Shown: positions 16,257 to 25,922 of the stretch, in pieces
How the letters are laid out: the number at the start of each line of letters is the position of its first letter
How positions within the stretch are numbered: the first letter of the stretch is position 1
Origin: JBNRMR01 sp050942895
GTDB lineage: Bacteria > Bacillota > Clostridia > Christensenellales > UBA1750
Assembly (NCBI GenBank): GCA_050942895.1
Contig: JBMNOE010000002.1
Coordinates: forward strand, 148,131-212,130
DNA length: 64,000 bases
Direction: 5' to 3'
The notes under the pieces: model-generated
What the model was told of the DNA's origin: nothing
What the model saw: only the letters and a program-made list of their open reading frames with translations
Databases searched by the model: none
Translations under genes and position numbers: made by a program

Positions 16257-17240
16257 CTAAAGTAGCTCAGCGCGCAGTTCCTCCGGCGACTGGGCGGAAA
16301 GCAGCCCCGGCGCGATGTCCAGCACCGTCCGTGCGCCGGTTTCGCCGTCCATCGCCATGCGGTAGGCCGCTCTTGCATAGGCAGTCAGCACATTGGCGGT
16401 AAACTCGGGGTTTGAGTCCAGCTTCAGGCTATATTCGATTATCTGCCGCGAACTCTGCCGTAAATTCTCCCCCGTGGTGCCGCTCCTCAGCACAAAGCCG
16501 CCATGGTTCATCCGGGAATGCTCCCGCTCAAACTCTTCCTCGCCGATGAATTTCACTGTCGTGTCGTAATCCGCGAAATATTTGGGCATGTTCACGATTT
16601 CACTCTCAATCCTCGCCCTGTCCGCACCTTCATGGGCCACAACATAGCAAAGCCTTCTGTGCTTTTCGCGGGTTGAAAGCTCCGGCGTTTCGCCGCCCCT
16701 TATCTTTTCAATGGCATCCTTTACCGGCAGGGTATATTGAACCGCCGCCTTGACGCCCTCTACGCGCCGCACCGCATCCGAATGCCCCTGGCTCACTCCG
16801 TCTCCCCAGAAGGTGTAATCAACCCCATTGGGCAGAACCGCCCGTGCATATGCCCTGTTGATGGAAAACAGCCCGGGATCCCAGCCGACGGAGATGATGG
16901 AGAGCCGCCTGCCTTTTTTCGCAGCCTCATCCACCTTGGCGAAGTACCGAGGAATGTCCGCGTGGGTGTCGAAGCTGTCCACAGTGCAGAACATCCTGGC
17001 GATCTGTGGCGTCTGCTCCGGCAGATCCTTGGCGCTGCCGCCGCACAGCATCATCACGTCTATCTCGCCTTTAAACCTTGGAATATCGTTCATGTGGTAA
17101 ACTTCAGCCATTGCGCCTTTGATGGTCTGAGGAGGCCTGCGGGTAAAAACCGCCACCAGCTCCATGTCCGAATTCTGAGCTATTGAAAGCTGCACCCCTT
17201 TGGCGATATTCCCGAAGCCGACTATGCCTATTCTTATCAT
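16257..17240 (-). CDS. ddh: meso-Diaminopimelate dehydrogenase
   Basis: Reductively aminates tetrahydrodipicolinate straight to meso-DAP with NADPH and ammonia, the one-step branch of lysine and peptidoglycan precursor synthesis. The 327-residue protein starts with the Rossmann motif IGIVGFGNIAKG and contains LCGGSAKDLPEQ, VDSFDTHADIP, SVGWDPGLFSINRAYA and GVSQGHSDAVRRVEGV, all conserved in Ddh. AAGGAGG lies 8 bases before the ATG. It diverges from the glycosidase gene. No other dap genes are in the window. Confidence 0.95.
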   Translation of the reverse strand: MIRIGIVGFGNIAKGVQLSIAQNSDMELVAVFTRRPPQTIKGAMAEVYHMNDIPRFKGEIDVMMLCGGSAKDLPEQTPQIARMFCTVDSFDTHADIPRYFAKVDEAAKKGRRLSIISVGWDPGLFSINRAYARAVLPNGVDYTFWGDGVSQGHSDAVRRVEGVKAAVQYTLPVKDAIEKIRGGETPELSTREKHRRLCYVVAHEGADRARIESEIVNMPKYFADYDTTVKFIGEEEFEREHSRMNHGGFVLRSGTTGENLRQSSRQIIEYSLKLDSNPEFTANVLTAYARAAYRMAMDGETGARTVLDIAPGLLSAQSPEELRAELL

Positions 17241-17397
17241 ATCAAATCCTCCTTAAGCTGAGCTTCCTTTCCCATTGATAATAGCATATTACCCCCCAAA
17301 ATACCACCTGATCAGCTATCGCTATTTTTGATTGCATGTTATAATATTTGCATATATCTAAAGAGAATATCAATAAAAACACACCAGAGGTGCAGAT

Positions 17398-20037
17398 GTG
17401 ATAAAACAATTGATTGAAAACAAACATGAAAACCACATGATTCCTTTCTTCTGGCAGCATGGAGCGGACGAACAAACCCTTAGAGAGGTGATAAAGGCCA
17501 TATATCTTTCCGGCTGCCGCGCCCTTTGCGCCGAGTCCCGCCCCCATCCCGATTTCGCCGGCGAAAAATGGTGGCAGGACATGGACGTGATAATGGACGA
17601 GTGCAAAAAGCTGGGCATGCAGGTCTGGATTCTGGACGACGCCCACTTCCCCACGGGCTACGCCAACGGCGCCGCGGCAGGAAGCCCCCACCGGCGGCTT
17701 TTTCTTAGCGAAAGCCATGTGGATATAATCGGCCCGCAGAAGGGAACATCTTTGCTGATAGAGCCGGAGGGAAGGCCCGGCAACAGGACAAGCGATCAGG
17801 AGGGCATTGTCGCCGTGGTGGCGGGAAAGCGCATACCGGGCAAGGACATTGATCATAACTCATTCACCAATATCGACGGCGTTCCCGTGGAGGAACTGAC
17901 CGATCTCACCCATCTTTTGGAGGACGGCATAATTCACTGGGATATCCCCGAGGGGCTTTGGCGCATATTCACATTCACCGCCACCCATGTAAGAACCGGC
18001 GCAGGCGCCAACCCAAGGCCCTATGTGAATCCCCTGACGGAGGAGGGCGGCAGGATTTTAATCGACGCTGTGTACGAGCCCCATTTCAAGCGCTACGGCA
18101 AGGATTTCGGAAAAACATTCCGCGGCTTTTTCTCCGATGAGCCCACCTTCGCCAACCACAGGGGCTACCATTCGATAATCGGCCATGCCCCCTTCATGCA
18201 GCTTCCCTGGAGGGTGGACATGCTTTCTTTCCTGAGCGAATCCATGGGGGAGGACGCAAGGCGGCTGCTGCCCGCCCTTTGGTATGAATCTGAAAACATG
18301 GCTCCGCAAATGCGCTTCGCTTATATGGATGTGGCCTCCAGGCTCTATGGCGAAAACTTCTGCAGCCAGCTTGGCCGTTGGTGCGAGGAGCATGGCGCTG
18401 AGTATATGGGCCATGTGATAGAGGAGAACAACTGCCACGCCCGCCTTGGAAACGGCACGGGCCATTTCTTCCGTGCCCTTTGGGGGCAGCACTTTTCCGG
18501 CATAGATGTGGTGCTCCACGAAATCGTCCCCGGCATAAAGGGCGGCTCCCATGCATGGACCTCCTCCGACTTCGAGGCCGACGATGACTTTTTCTACTAC
18601 ATGCTGGCCCAGATGGCCACCTCTTTGGCCCATATCGATCCGAAGAAGAAAGGCCGGGCCATGTGCGAGATATTCGGGGCCTATGGCTGGCAGGAGGGCA
18701 ACAAGCAGATGAAGTGGCTGGCGGATTTCATGCTGGCAAGGGGCATAAACTACTACATTCCCCATGCCTTCACCGAAAAGGCCTTCCCCGACCCGGACTG
18801 CCCGCCCCATTTCTACGCCTTCGGCCACAACCCACAGTTCAAGGGCTTTGGAAAGCTTATCACATACATGAACCGCATCTGCACCCTTATCGACGGCGGC
18901 ATTCACAGGGCCAGGGCGGCGGTGCTTTACTACGCCGAGGCCGAGTGGGCCAGCGGCTATGACTGCATGAAGACCCAGCTTGCCGTGAAGGAGCTTAACC
19001 AGCGGCAGATCGAATGCGATGTTCTGCCCATGGATATACTGGCCGATGCAAAGCTCGAGGGCGGCGAGATAAAAATAAACGGCGAAGAGTATGAGCTTCT
19101 GATCGTCCCCTACGCAAAATATCTGCCATATGAATTTGCAGAAACCTGCGCCCGTCTGACTAATGCCGGCGTGCCGGTAATATTCATCGATGGCCTTCCG
19201 GAGGCTTCTTCCGCCGGCGGAGGTGACATCTGCGCCGCCCTTGAAAAGGCGGATGTAAAAGTTCTGCCCCTTTCCGATATCGCCGGCGAGGCTTGTCGCA
19301 TATTGAAAGACAGGGTGGAAACTGACAGCTTCCAGCCGGATGTGAAGCTTTACCACTACGCCAAAAGCGGCGAGGAATATCTGCTTCTTCACAATGAGGA
19401 TATATTCAACTCCAAGGCGTTTAAGCTGAAAGTCCCCGCTGAAAAGAGCCTTGCGCCCTTCTTGTATGACGCGATCGAGAACAGTTGCCATGCCGCAGCT
19501 TACAGCTTTGATGGCGGCGCGTATGAAATAGAAGTGGAAATTGCGCCTTATGAGATGAAGCTGCTGGTACTTTCAGGCTTCAAGCCGGAATTTGCCCTTT
19601 GCCCAATAGTGGAGCGCTGCGCTGATATTTCCGATAAATTTAAGACGATTTCCCTTTGTGAAGCAAGAGATTATCCTGACTTCACCCACACCGACCTTGT
19701 GCCTGTTCTCGGCAATTTGAACGCGCCGGGCCGTCTGCCCCGCTTTTCCGGCTTTATCCGCTACGAAGCTCAGTTCGAGGGCAAGGCCGGAGCGCCTGCG
19801 GTTTTGGACGTCGGCGAGGCCCATGAAACGGTGCAGGTGTTCATAAACGGCGAGGATGCGGGCATGAAAATCGTGCCGCCATACCGCTTTGATATCGGCG
19901 CGCTGGTAAAGGACGGCCCAAATCATCTGGCAGTTGAGATAGCTAACACCCTCGTTCACAAGCAGCGGGACGGCCTTTCCAGGTTCCAGGCCATGCCGCC
20001 CAGCGGGCTGATCGGCCCCGTGCGAATTCTAACCTGA
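17398..20037 (+). CDS. Glycoside hydrolase, GH106-like (putative alpha-L-rhamnosidase family)
   Basis: An 879-residue protein. The N-terminal part resembles the barrel of GH106-type enzymes: MIPFFWQHGADEQ, then SRPHPDFAGEKWWQDMD, VWILDDAHFPTGYANG, FFSDEPTF and HVIEENN offer several conserved acidic residues. The last 130 residues form a beta-sandwich like the GH2/galactose-binding fold (FIRYEAQFEG, VFINGEDAG, LAVEIANTLV). There is no signal peptide, so it should act in the cytoplasm on imported oligosaccharides. The start is GTG with AGAGGTG 8 bases ahead. Family assignment rests on remembered similarity; substrate uncertain. Confidence 0.7.
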   Translation: MIKQLIENKHENHMIPFFWQHGADEQTLREVIKAIYLSGCRALCAESRPHPDFAGEKWWQDMDVIMDECKKLGMQVWILDDAHFPTGYANGAAAGSPHRRLFLSESHVDIIGPQKGTSLLIEPEGRPGNRTSDQEGIVAVVAGKRIPGKDIDHNSFTNIDGVPVEELTDLTHLLEDGIIHWDIPEGLWRIFTFTATHVRTGAGANPRPYVNPLTEEGGRILIDAVYEPHFKRYGKDFGKTFRGFFSDEPTFANHRGYHSIIGHAPFMQLPWRVDMLSFLSESMGEDARRLLPALWYESENMAPQMRFAYMDVASRLYGENFCSQLGRWCEEHGAEYMGHVIEENNCHARLGNGTGHFFRALWGQHFSGIDVVLHEIVPGIKGGSHAWTSSDFEADDDFFYYMLAQMATSLAHIDPKKKGRAMCEIFGAYGWQEGNKQMKWLADFMLARGINYYIPHAFTEKAFPDPDCPPHFYAFGHNPQFKGFGKLITYMNRICTLIDGGIHRARAAVLYYAEAEWASGYDCMKTQLAVKELNQRQIECDVLPMDILADAKLEGGEIKINGEEYELLIVPYAKYLPYEFAETCARLTNAGVPVIFIDGLPEASSAGGGDICAALEKADVKVLPLSDIAGEACRILKDRVETDSFQPDVKLYHYAKSGEEYLLLHNEDIFNSKAFKLKVPAEKSLAPFLYDAIENSCHAAAYSFDGGAYEIEVEIAPYEMKLLVLSGFKPEFALCPIVERCADISDKFKTISLCEARDYPDFTHTDLVPVLGNLNAPGRLPRFSGFIRYEAQFEGKAGAPAVLDVGEAHETVQVFINGEDAGMKIVPPYRFDIGALVKDGPNHLAVEIANTLVHKQRDGLSRFQAMPPSGLIGPVRILT

Positions 20038-20076
20038 TTCTTCACTATTTTTAGCGCAGGTGAAAGGAGCCGACAC

Positions 20077-20565
20077 ATGACGGTATCGCAGGCACATAAG
20101 CTTTGGCAAGAAGGCGGCTTTTCTATCTCGGAAAGAACGGTGAGGAGATACTGTGAAAAAAGGCAGATAGAGGGCGTGAAGCAAATGACGATCAACGGCC
20201 GGTATATTATTCCCAACAGCGCCGTGGCGCCGCCGTATCTGCCCGCGAAGAAAAAGGCCCGCACTCAGTCAGACCATGTCCTCGACATTTTGACGGCCCT
20301 TAACGAAGGGAAAATGATCTACGCCGGAAACTTCAAGCTGAGCAAGGAAAAGCTTTCCAATTACACCCGGCTTCTTTTTGACGAGGGCAAGATAAGGCTG
20401 ATCGAAGGCCGGCCCAAAAGGGATATAAACAGCTATATCTTAACCTTTGAAGGCCTAAAGCAACTGAAAGAGCAAAAGCCGCCGCGACCTTTGAACATCA
20501 CCGTAAACAACAGCGCCAGCCTTATAAAAACAGGAGACATCGGCCTAAAAACCGATATCTCCTGA
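20077..20565 (+). CDS. Helix-turn-helix protein of unknown family
   Basis: A 162-residue basic protein. Residues 1-45 (TVSQAHKLWQEGGFSISERT and RRYCEKRQIEGV) look like a MerR/Xis-type winged helix-turn-helix, and residues about 62-130 form a second helical unit with a possible winged helix. It starts 39 bases after the glycosidase gene with GAAAGGAG ahead of the ATG, so it may be cotranscribed. I do not recognise the family; a DNA-binding role is inferred only from the N-terminal helices. Confidence 0.6.
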   Translation: MTVSQAHKLWQEGGFSISERTVRRYCEKRQIEGVKQMTINGRYIIPNSAVAPPYLPAKKKARTQSDHVLDILTALNEGKMIYAGNFKLSKEKLSNYTRLLFDEGKIRLIEGRPKRDINSYILTFEGLKQLKEQKPPRPLNITVNNSASLIKTGDIGLKTDIS

Positions 20566-20591
20566 GAGCCTCTCGCAGCCCCCTTACGACT

Positions 20592-21116
20592 TCATTTTTT
20601 TCTGCGAAGGGGATAAAACTCACGGAATAGAGCAATGTAGGAGGGGAGTTTTTCAGTCTCAGGCTTCAAGAACTGAAACACCTCTCCGCTGCATTTTTCA
20701 TGCAGCTTTCCGTTCAGTGTATATGTTTTTCTAAACCTGCATAAGCCGCCGGGCCTGTCCTTGCAGTGATGGCAGTCACCGGGCCCTATATCAAAAGCAG
20801 CGCGAATATATTCCGGAGTTTTTTCGATAAAGCCGGCGTGCCTGTCGACATTGCTCAGGAACAGCCGCAGAATAACGCCCTTATCCGTGCAGTATATCCG
20901 CGCCGCAACCTGTTTGCTCTTTATGCCCGTCTTTGCGTATATAAGCAAGTGCCGCCCCCATGCGGGCGCACCCGCATAGCCCGGCGTAATGATTCCTCCG
21001 GCCGAATACCCCTGCGCTTCCATTTCCGCGTCGAACTTGGCTATAAAGGCCTTGTCCTGCAAAGAGATATAATCATACCGGCTCTCTGCAAGCTGCTCCG
21101 TTATGCCGCTAGTCAT
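20592..21116 (-). CDS. Hypothetical protein paired with a MerR/GyrI-like regulator
   Basis: 174 residues, soluble. A possible metal-binding cluster is seen near residue 112: GDCHHCKDRPGGLCRFRK, plus a later CSG. The start ATG overlaps the stop of the MerR gene by 4 bases (ATGA), so the two are translationally coupled. Together with a ligand-binding regulator this suggests a role in handling the same small molecule, but no catalytic motif was recognised. Confidence 0.7.
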   Translation of the reverse strand: MTSGITEQLAESRYDYISLQDKAFIAKFDAEMEAQGYSAGGIITPGYAGAPAWGRHLLIYAKTGIKSKQVAARIYCTDKGVILRLFLSNVDRHAGFIEKTPEYIRAAFDIGPGDCHHCKDRPGGLCRFRKTYTLNGKLHEKCSGEVFQFLKPETEKLPSYIALFREFYPLRRKK

Positions 21117-22144
21117 TTCCCCGCCTCCTTTGCCCCATTGCTTCCTTTCACTTTTATCGGAAATAGCAAGTCAAGCTGCTGCGTACCCGCGCCGATATCC
21201 CATTCTTTTACGATGTTATAAAAGTTGAGCGGCTCCTCCATTGCCCAATCCATCTCCGGATCGTGAGGTGTGACACGAACCTCGCCCCACGCATGGACAA
21301 ACTTTTCATTAGACATCACCCAGTCCCCGAGCCACGCCCATTCCTCAAACGCGCCCATCGGGATCATATGCGCGGCGTACAAGCCGCCAGCGAACTGCTT
21401 TTTCACCAGCGGGGCGAATACTTCCATATCATCGGGGATCGTAACCCATGCTTCATATCCGTCTGATGCAGTATTAACTACTTTCATCATTGGATTGTTA
21501 AAACCAAAAGATCGAAAATCGGGCTTGCGTTTATGGAGATTGTTTTCGTTGACAAACTTAGCGATTTGCCCGTACACAACGCCCTCACAGCCTTCCCCGA
21601 TGTGGTGCGCAGCCGCCACCGCGCTTGGCGGCAGATAAATAATCCGCACATCACGGTCGGTGAGCTTATTCAGCTTTTCACTGGCGGCTTGTAAATCTGC
21701 CACCGTCTTTTCCTCTTTGAGCGGTAGCTTTTGCACAGTCAGCGCGTCCACGGCTTCCAGCAGGGCGGTGTCTTCCAACAGGCTTATCTTTATATTTTGA
21801 TGAATGCTCTCGTTAAGCCGCTCGACAAAAGTGCTAATGATATCCCGAATGGTGGAAAGAGCGGTAATCTCGTCGTCCACCTCGGCCAGGCTTTGCTGGA
21901 AAGAGTCGATGATGGCCGCCGTGTTTTCGCTTTGCAAAATCAAAGCAATTTGCTTGAGGGGGATGCGCAGCTTCCTTAGAACAATGATCTGTCGCAACCG
22001 GACAGCCGCTTCCTCATCATAGGCGCGGTAGGCGTAATCGTCCTTTTTAGCGCTCTTTATCAAGCCTATCTGCTCATAATAGCGAAGGGTGCGGGTTGAG
22101 ATATTCAGCGCCCTTGAAATTTCGCTGATGGTTATTAGCTCCAT
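21113..22144 (-). CDS. MerR-family regulator with GyrI-like effector domain
   Basis: A 343-residue activator. The N-terminal winged helix is clear: ITISEISRALNISTRTLRYY, EQIGLIKSAKKDDYAYRAYD, then IIVLRKLRIPLKQIALIL. A coiled helix (about 80-125) leads to a C-terminal AraC-effector/GyrI-like domain that binds small molecules (IIYLPPSAVAAAHHIGEG to the end, including EEWAWLGDWV). The start at 22144 has AGAGGAG ahead; an upstream in-frame codon lies inside the promoter. The promoter has the stretched 19-base spacer expected for MerR autoregulation. Confidence 0.88.
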   Translation of the reverse strand: MELITISEISRALNISTRTLRYYEQIGLIKSAKKDDYAYRAYDEEAAVRLRQIIVLRKLRIPLKQIALILQSENTAAIIDSFQQSLAEVDDEITALSTIRDIISTFVERLNESIHQNIKISLLEDTALLEAVDALTVQKLPLKEEKTVADLQAASEKLNKLTDRDVRIIYLPPSAVAAAHHIGEGCEGVVYGQIAKFVNENNLHKRKPDFRSFGFNNPMMKVVNTASDGYEAWVTIPDDMEVFAPLVKKQFAGGLYAAHMIPMGAFEEWAWLGDWVMSNEKFVHAWGEVRVTPHDPEMDWAMEEPLNFYNIVKEWDIGAGTQQLDLLFPIKVKGSNGAKEAGK

Positions 22145-22190
22145 ATCATTTTCTCCTCTGAACATAGTCCCGAAAAGACGAGCCATGTTC

Positions 22191-22221
22191 AGTATAAAGT
22201 GCGACATCGCGTCAAAGTCAA
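22191..22221 (-). promoter_or_regulatory. MerR-type promoter with 19-base spacer
   Basis: Minus-strand TTGACT (22221-22216) and TATACT (22196-22191) are 19 bases apart, and the spacer contains GCGATGTCGC, an interrupted palindrome. Overlong spacers with a central dyad are typical of promoters twisted into shape by MerR proteins. Confidence 0.65.
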
Positions 22222-22240
22222 CACTCCCCCAAGCATCAAA

Positions 22241-24241
22241 CTAATTCACTGCCATTTCGCTTATGCGGGTTGCGTATATCGCCACCACCGCATCTATAAG
22301 CGCGGCGTGTTTTTCCGGACTTTCCAGCACGGCCCTTGCTTCCTTATGAGTTTTTTCCAGCAGATTCACATCGCTCATGCCGGAGGCGATGCCCGCATCC
22401 AGAAGGCCGCTTTGCCGCGTTCCCAGAACTTCGCCCGGCCCTCTCAGCTCCAAGTCCTTTTGGGCGATAACAAAGCCGTCGTTGCTGTCGGTGAGAATTC
22501 GCAGCTTTTCGCCGCCGGAAGCCATCAAAAAGCAAAATGCTTCGCCGCCGCCTCTGCCGACCCGCCCTCTAAGCTGGTGAAGCTGGGCAAGGCCGAAGCG
22601 GTGGGCGTCCTCTATCACCATGAACGAGGCGTTCGGCACATTCACACCCACCTCGATAACCGTGGTGGAAACGAGAATATCGGTTTCGCCGGCATAAAAG
22701 CCCTCCAGCGCCCCTTGTTTTTCCGCCGTCTTCATGGAGCCGTGAACAAGGGCGACTTTAACATCCGGCAGTTTCTCCATCATCATCTCATATGTCTGCT
22801 GGGCGCTCATCAGGTCCATGGCCTCGCTCTCCTCGATCAAAGGGCAGACAACATAACCCTGCCTGCCTGCCGCCACCTGTTCCCGCAAAAAGCCGTACAT
22901 CCCCTCCCGCTTAGACTCCCGCACTATGTGCGTCCTAACCGGCAGCCTTCCCGGGGGCAGCTCATCCAGCAGCGATATGTCAAGATCGCCGTAGAGTATC
23001 AGCGAGAGGGAGCGGGGTATCGGCGTGGCGGACATCACCAGCACGTTAGCGCCCTCCGCCTTCATCGAAAGCGCCTGCCTCTGGTTGACGCCAAAGCGGT
23101 GCTGCTCGTCGGTTATCACCAGGCCAAGGTTTTTATATTCGACCTTGTCGGTGACCAGTGCGTGGGTGCCGATTACGATATCCCATTCCCCCGTGCGGAC
23201 GGCTTCATGGGCAAGGCGGTGCTCCTTCCGGGTCAGCGCGCCGATCAACAGCCCCACATTGACACCCAGCGGTTCAAGCAGCTCCTGAAACGATTTGAAA
23301 TGCTGCCTTGCCAGCACCTCCGTCGGGGCCATCAGCGCCCCTTGATAGCCCGCTTTCACGCAGGCATAAAGAGCTGCCTGAGCCACGGCTGTCTTGCCGC
23401 TGCCCACATCCCCCTGCAAGAGCCTTGCCATGGGATCATCGCCTTCAAGGTCGGTTATTATCTCGCCTATGGAACGCTTTTGGGCGCGTGTCAGCTCAAA
23501 GGGCATCCTTGCGACCACATCATCGATATCCCTTCTGTCAATCCTCATGGCGATGCCTTTTCCCTTATCGCGTCCGCGTCCGAAGCCTAAAGCTATCTGA
23601 TAATACAATAGCTCGTCAAAGGCCAGCCTTCTTCGCGCATCGGAAAGGCTCTCCTTGCTCTGCGGGAAATGCGCCTGGCTGTAGGCCTCGTCCAGAGGCA
23701 TCAGCGCGTTTCTGCGAAGAATCGTCTCCGGCAGCATGTCGTCTGGCCTAAAAACCTCCAAAGCGGCCCTCACCGCATTTCGGTAGGTCTTGGCGGGCAG
23801 CGTTTTCATGGGCGGGTAAAGGGGCGTTATCGCCCCCACCTCACCCTCCGGCACGATTATGGGGCTTTGGGCCCTTAAACTGCCGCCAAAAAGAACAATT
23901 TCAGCGTAAACATGATAATAAGCGCCTATTTTAAGGGTGCTGCGAAGATATGGCTGGTTGAAAAACACCGCCTGTATCTTGCCGCTTTCATCATGAAAGA
24001 CTGCGGAAAGAACAGAAAGAGCGCCCACCCGCTTGATTGATGGCAAGCGTTTGAGCGCAGCTTTGAAAATAGCCTTCATGCCCGGGCGAAGCTGCCCTAT
24101 GGGCCTTGGGGCCGTATAATCCCTGTATGAAACGGGGAGCTTTTTGATCAAATCCTCCGGGGTGATGACGCCGCTTTTCCTCAGCTCCGCCAGCCTTTTT
24201 TCGCCGAGGCCGGGTATGCCGTCAAGGGATTCATTATGCAT
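22241..24241 (-). CDS. recG: ATP-dependent DNA helicase RecG
   Basis: Branch-migration helicase that rescues stalled forks. The 666-residue protein has an N-terminal wedge/OB region (IPGLGEKRLAELRKSG to about 250), Walker A GDVGSGKTAVAQ near residue 280, DEQHRFG as the DExx box near 380, MSATPIPRSL motif III, and the C-terminal helicase half with QLRGRVGRGGGEAFCFL. It is the last gene of the yloU-yloV-recG run, starting 6 bases after yloV. Confidence 0.96.
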   Translation of the reverse strand: MHNESLDGIPGLGEKRLAELRKSGVITPEDLIKKLPVSYRDYTAPRPIGQLRPGMKAIFKAALKRLPSIKRVGALSVLSAVFHDESGKIQAVFFNQPYLRSTLKIGAYYHVYAEIVLFGGSLRAQSPIIVPEGEVGAITPLYPPMKTLPAKTYRNAVRAALEVFRPDDMLPETILRRNALMPLDEAYSQAHFPQSKESLSDARRRLAFDELLYYQIALGFGRGRDKGKGIAMRIDRRDIDDVVARMPFELTRAQKRSIGEIITDLEGDDPMARLLQGDVGSGKTAVAQAALYACVKAGYQGALMAPTEVLARQHFKSFQELLEPLGVNVGLLIGALTRKEHRLAHEAVRTGEWDIVIGTHALVTDKVEYKNLGLVITDEQHRFGVNQRQALSMKAEGANVLVMSATPIPRSLSLILYGDLDISLLDELPPGRLPVRTHIVRESKREGMYGFLREQVAAGRQGYVVCPLIEESEAMDLMSAQQTYEMMMEKLPDVKVALVHGSMKTAEKQGALEGFYAGETDILVSTTVIEVGVNVPNASFMVIEDAHRFGLAQLHQLRGRVGRGGGEAFCFLMASGGEKLRILTDSNDGFVIAQKDLELRGPGEVLGTRQSGLLDAGIASGMSDVNLLEKTHKEARAVLESPEKHAALIDAVVAIYATRISEMAVN

Positions 24242-24247
24242 TTTACA

Positions 24248-25882
24248 TCATTCCACCGAGAGTATGTAATAATAGACCGGCTGACCTCCGCCGAGCATCT
24301 CCACATCGCAATCGGGGTAAGCGTTTTCGATTTCCTCCAGCAGAGCGCCCGCCGTGTCCTCGTCAACCTCATCGCCGTAGAACACGGTGATAACGCCCGA
24401 ATCTTCGTCTATCATGGTGTCTATAGTCTCCATGAAAACGGAGTTGATGTCCTGCCCAAGGGCCACAAGCCCTTCGTCCGACATGCCCATTATATCGCCT
24501 TCATTGATCTGCCTGTCGTCGATCTGCGAGTCCCTTACGGCATATGTGATCCTGCCGGACTTGATGGTATCGACGCTCTTGCACATGGCGCTGTAGTTGT
24601 CTTCAGCTTCGTTTTCAGGCATGAAGGAAAGCATCGCAGCTATCCCCTGGGGAATGGTCTTCGTGGGGATTACCTTCACATCGCAGCTTTCGGTCATCTC
24701 CCCCGCCTGCTGGGCCGCCAAAATGATGTTGGAATTATTAGGCAGAATATAAACTGTTTTGGCGTTGGCCTTTTCGATGGCGTTAAGGAAGGCTTCCGTG
24801 GAAGGGTTCATGGTCTGCCCGCCCTGTATTATCTCATCCGCGCCCAAATCCTTGAACACATTGGCGATTCCCTCGCCCGCAGCAACGGCGATGCAGGCGT
24901 ATTCGCTCCTGGGCGCTTCATTTATGCCCTTGGCCTCCTCGATTATAGTGCTATGCTGTTCGCGCATATTGTCTATCTTAAGTCCGTGCAGGGTGCCGAC
25001 CTCCAGGGCAAACTCAAGGGCCTGGCCGGGATGGTCGCTGTGGACATGGACCTTTAAAAGATCGCTGTCGCCAACCACCAGCACGCAATCGCCTATGCCG
25101 GACAGATTTTCACGCAGCCTTTCAGCCTTGGCATCGGCATCACCGGTGATGTTCCTGATAAAAAACTCGGTGCAATAGCCAAACTCAATGCTTTCATGCT
25201 CCGTTTCGCCGATGAAGCTGACATCCATCTGGGGAACTTTGTCGAAGGAAGAATCAAGGACTATCTCGGTGCCGTTCACCGCCATGGCATAGCCGGAGTA
25301 CATGGTCAAAAGACCTTTTCCGCCTGCGTCCACCACTCCCGCCTGCTTTAAGACAGGCAGCATGTCCGGCGTTTTTCTGAGTATGTTCTCACCTATTGAC
25401 ATTATATCCGCAAAGAGGGTTTCAAAGTCCGAAAAGCTCTTTCTTTTCAGCAGCTCGTCGGCGATCACTCTTGCGACAGTCAAAATCGTGCCCTCGCGGG
25501 GCTTCATCATGGCTCTGTAGGCCGTGTCGGAGCCTTCCTTCAGGCAGTGGGCAAAATCCTCCGGGGTGAGTTCGTCTTTGCCGGCCGCGCCTTTGGCGAA
25601 GCCGCGCATGAGCTGGGAAAGGATAACGCCGCTGTTTCCTCTTGCGCCCTTCAGCGAGCCCTTGGAGACGATATCCGCCACCTGAGAGATGCTTGTTGAC
25701 TGGCTCTGGGAAACATCCTTCGCGGCGAGCATCATCGTAAGAGACATATTGGTTCCTGTGTCGCCGTCGGGAACAGGGAAAACATTTAGCGCGTCAATAT
25801 TGGTTCTGTTCTTTTCAAGCATGGACGCGGCATTCATGATCATCTCTTTGAAGAGCTGACCATCTACAGTAAAGACTGACAA
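24248..25882 (-). CDS. fakA: DAK2-domain fatty acid kinase (FakA/YloV)
   Basis: Phosphorylates fatty acids held by a FakB partner, feeding exogenous acids into lipid synthesis. The 544-residue protein starts with the DAK2 ATP-binding domain (NVFPVPDGDTGTNMSLTM near residue 35, KGARGNSGVILSQL near 80) and continues with the middle domain (GKGLLTMYSGYA, LRENLSGIGDCVLVVGD, HVHSDHPGQALE) and a C-terminal DegV-like half. A TTG start at 25882 is preceded by AGGAGGA. Its placement between yloU and recG is standard. No fakB is seen here. Confidence 0.92.
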   Translation of the reverse strand: MSVFTVDGQLFKEMIMNAASMLEKNRTNIDALNVFPVPDGDTGTNMSLTMMLAAKDVSQSQSTSISQVADIVSKGSLKGARGNSGVILSQLMRGFAKGAAGKDELTPEDFAHCLKEGSDTAYRAMMKPREGTILTVARVIADELLKRKSFSDFETLFADIMSIGENILRKTPDMLPVLKQAGVVDAGGKGLLTMYSGYAMAVNGTEIVLDSSFDKVPQMDVSFIGETEHESIEFGYCTEFFIRNITGDADAKAERLRENLSGIGDCVLVVGDSDLLKVHVHSDHPGQALEFALEVGTLHGLKIDNMREQHSTIIEEAKGINEAPRSEYACIAVAAGEGIANVFKDLGADEIIQGGQTMNPSTEAFLNAIEKANAKTVYILPNNSNIILAAQQAGEMTESCDVKVIPTKTIPQGIAAMLSFMPENEAEDNYSAMCKSVDTIKSGRITYAVRDSQIDDRQINEGDIMGMSDEGLVALGQDINSVFMETIDTMIDEDSGVITVFYGDEVDEDTAGALLEEIENAYPDCDVEMLGGGQPVYYYILSVE

Positions 25883-25922
25883 TTCAGGTTCCTCCTATGT
25901 TACCTGCGGTGCGAAGCAAATC

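Noticed and set aside
18058..19491. A 477-codon open frame opposite the glycosidase gene
   Set aside because: It is a codon-bias shadow of the GC-rich sense gene, has no ribosome site, and gives a His/Gly/Ala-rich sequence without family likeness.
22199..23590. A 463-codon plus-strand frame opposite recG
   Set aside because: RecG on the other strand has all helicase motifs; the opposite frame is compositionally odd and has no start signal.
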